Shown here one piece after another: positions 61,389-64,000 of a DNA stretch of 64,000 nucleotides (positions are counted from its first letter, which is position 1; every line of letters begins with the position of its first letter). Origin of the DNA: Hemibagrus wyckioides. Lineage: Eukaryota > Chordata > Actinopteri > Siluriformes > Bagridae. The position numbers and the translations under genes are program-made. Under the pieces are notes generated by a model. It had not been told where the DNA came from. It saw nothing but the letters and a program-made list of their open reading frames with translations, and did no database searches. The stretch lies in NCBI RefSeq assembly GCF_019097595.1, contig NC_080727.1, positions 12,189,001 through 12,253,000 of the forward strand. Direction: 5' to 3'.

Positions 61389-63859
61389 ATGATGAACTTC
61401 AGAGGAGGAGCCGAGCCTCAGCACCAGGATGTGGATCCCGAGCCCGGATGGAGCGGACTGTACGACCCCTGGAACGGTGAGTTACTGAGTTTCCTCTTTT
61501 TCACTTAAGTATAAAGTCTTTTAAACACCGCGTTATTACCAAAAACCGCAATTAGGAATATCGTTTTATATGATTAGATGGTTTTGAGAAATTCTGTTCG
61601 GCTAATCTTTATTCGGCTAATTGCTTTACGGACACGATCAGTATGCTAAAGCTAGTGGACAAAGCGGCAGACTCCAGGGACACGAGCAGGGAAGAAGAAA
61701 ACAGTGTTCATGTTTTCAGATATGTTAACATCAGCTTTTTATAAAAGTCCCAATATTACAAAGTAATTGTTTTTCAGGGTTCATAGTTTTTTTTGATGGC
61801 GTGAATAGAATAAGTTAAAATACTTACAATAATATAAACTAGCTTATTATTTTAAGGATTTTTCATTGTCCGTGTTTGTCGAGTTGTTAAAGCGGAGAGA
61901 GAAAGGGGCTGTGAGGAAAGGCAGCTAGCTGAACAAAACCAGTCGGTACAAATAAATGGAGCTAGTGTGGCAATGTAGAGTGCAGCTTAGGCAAAAATAT
62001 CAAGCTGTTTGTTTGAATTCTGTTCAGCAAGGCTTTGTTTATAGCTGTCGTGAATAAAATAGTTAGGAGTAGAGTAATTTACAATAAAGGGTGAATTTTT
62101 GACAGGAGACACAATTGGACTCAAAGGGGATGTGAACCACTGGAGTAAGAAACTGCTAAAGTAATACACTGTAATAGAAATGTTTTAATCTGCATTTTTT
62201 GGGGGAAGATACTTTTGAGCATTGAAATAAGTGCCCAGTGTGACAAACAGTGAAGCTGTGATACTGTAAGAGCCCTGTATAACTCCTATACATGCAGCTA
62301 AAATGTAAATACTGAGTTTTTAATGCACTGTTATAGGAAGATTACAGTAATATAACTTGTGTAAATACTTCTTGTTTTGATAGTGAGGCTTTCCTGCTTT
62401 ACGGAACATACACAGTGCTATTAAAATAAGGGTTTCTGCTTCCTTTTATGAGATGTTATTAGATGTGTTTCATTGTCTGTTCATCTTTGACACAGGGAGA
62501 CGGAGGGAGACATTTGTGTTTCCGGAAGCTGAGCTCAACTACAACAGAGAGCTCAGCGCTTACGAGGACGACGACAGCCGGCCTGCTCAGGAGAATGAAG
62601 CTGGAGATTGTGAACATGAGGTGTTGACAAGGAACCTGTCCCCTGATAGAAGCCCATCCCCACCTATGAGAGGCCTCTCTCCTCTCAGCACCCCATCCCT
62701 TGTGAGCAGTCCATCCCCTCCCAGGACCCCATCTCCTGTGAGCAGTCCATCCCCTTTCAGAACCCCATCCCATGTGAGGAGTCTATACCCTCTGAGGACC
62801 CCATCCCCTGTGAGCAGTCCATCCCCTTTCAGAACCCCATCCCATGTGAGGAGTCTATACCCTCTGAGGACCCCATCCCCTGTGAGCAGTCCATCCCCTT
62901 TCAGGACCCCATCCCATATCAGGAGTCTATACCCTCTCAGGACCCCGTCCCCTGTGAGCAGTCCATCCCCTGCCAGGACCCCATCCCCTCCCAGGACCCC
63001 ATCCCCTGTGAGCAGTCCATCCCCTCCCAGGACCCCATCCCCTGTGAGCAGTCCATCCCCTCCCAGGACCCCATCCCCTGTGAGCAGTCCATCCCCTCCC
63101 AGGACCCCATCCCCTGTGAGCAGTCCATCCCCTCCCAGGACCCCATCCCCTGTGAGCAGTCCATCCCCTCCCAGGACCCCATCCCCTGTGAGCAGTCCAT
63201 CCCCTCCCAGGACCCCATCCCCTGTGAGCAGTCCATCCCCTCCCAGGACCCCATCCCCTGTGAGCCACCCATCCCCTTTCAGGACCACATCCCCTGTGAG
63301 CAGTCCATCCTCTCTCAGGACCCCATCCCCTCCCAGGACCCCATCCCCTGTGAGCCACCCATCCCCTCCCAGGACCCCATCCCCTGTGAGCAGTCCATCC
63401 CCTCCCAGGACCCCATCCCCTGTGAGCCACCCATCCCCTGTGAGCAGTCCATCCTCTCTCAGGACCCCATCCCCTGTGAGCAGTCCATCCACTCTCAGGA
63501 CCCCATCCCCTGTTAGGAGTCCATCCCGTCTCAGGATCCCATCCCCTGTGAGGAGTCCATCCCCTTTGAGGAGGCCACCACCTTCAGGGAGTCCACAGCC
63601 TTCAACAGTTCCTCTGCCCCAGCCTTTTTTTGATATCGACATCCACAACATTGTGGCTGGTATGTACTATGCCCCTGCCACAATGGTAACTCCTGTACCA
63701 CGCCAGGGCATAAGGAGGAGGTGGGATGAAGAGGGTGCTAATCAAGACGCCCCTCTGAGTAGACGGCAGCGTGTGGATCCTGATGGGGAGGTGGAGTTCA
63801 TCAGGACGCCCGTCCTAGTCCCCACTTGGTTAGTTAATATTTTTGTGAACGAAATGTAA
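61389..63859 (+). CDS. Gene A, copy 4: Ser/Pro-repeat protein (483 aa)
   Basis: Exons 61389-61476 and 62496-63859, intron 1019 bp. The repeat tract is 30 residues longer than in copies 1 and 2, through additional perfect RTPSPVSSPSPP units and one extra RTPSPP half-unit after SPARTPSPP. Arg is replaced by Ser in the early LSPLSTPSL. The rest matches copy 1. Confidence 0.72.
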
Positions 63860-64000
63860 CATCAAAAAGCTCAGTCTTCACCTCATGTTCATCACCTCAT
63901 CTTCATGATGTAAGGTATGTATCTGTGGTAAGTATGTGTGGTAAGTATTTCACCCCTAGTTTTTGTTAAATGTATAGGATTTTTAGATTATTATTGTTTG

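Larger units (their letters stand above)
59065..64000 (+). repeat. Tandem segmental duplication, unit 4 (partial)
   Basis: Fourth copy, cut by the window end 141 bp after the gene A stop codon. Gene B and anks6 parts would lie beyond. Confidence 0.93.

Overview
The window is genomic DNA from a ray-finned (teleost) fish. The evidence is spliced genes with GT..AG introns, a tRNA-derived fish SINE, many decayed Tc1/mariner, hAT, L1-like and Gypsy-type elements, long AT-rich intergenic DNA and the 3' exons of the vertebrate gene anks6. Nothing bacterial is present. I could run no database search; family names rest on sequence patterns I recognise.

Layout. Positions 1 to about 5.69 kb are single-copy left flank. 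It holds nested transposon relics, including a hAT element with an intact 8-bp target-site duplication, and two weak exon candidates. From about 5.69 kb to the end lies a direct tandem segmental duplication with units at about 5688-24470, 24471-41092, 41093-59064 and 59065-64000. The last unit is cut by the window edge. The start codons of the main gene are spaced 18,444, 16,627 and 17,967 bp apart. Units join inside an L1-like retrotransposon fragment.

Each complete unit carries three gene-like loci. Gene A (+ strand) has two exons and a promoter with a perfect NRF-1-type site next to a CACGTG E-box. It encodes an unrecognised protein of 453, 453, 495 or 483 residues, mostly built from a 12-residue Ser/Pro repeat (RTPSPVSSPSPP) encoded by a 36-nt coding minisatellite. 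Gene B (- strand, convergent with A) is spread over five coding exons mostly too short to show as long reading frames. Its splice phases agree across all four introns and give a 231-residue unrecognised protein; the unit 3 copy has a 2-nt frameshift. The third locus (- strand) is the last four exons of anks6 (Ser-rich linker, SAM domain, C-terminus). The ankyrin part is absent and the last exon lacks an AG acceptor in every copy, so it looks like a captured pseudogene fragment.

Between these lie a Gypsy-type LTR relic, a tRNA-Ser(CGA) gene split by about 115 bp (units 1 and 3 only), hAT and Tc1 transposase relics, and microsatellites that differ in length between units. Markers shared between units conflict along the repeat, which suggests gene conversion or unequal exchange. 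The most interesting object is the amplified pair of apparently undescribed genes A and B.
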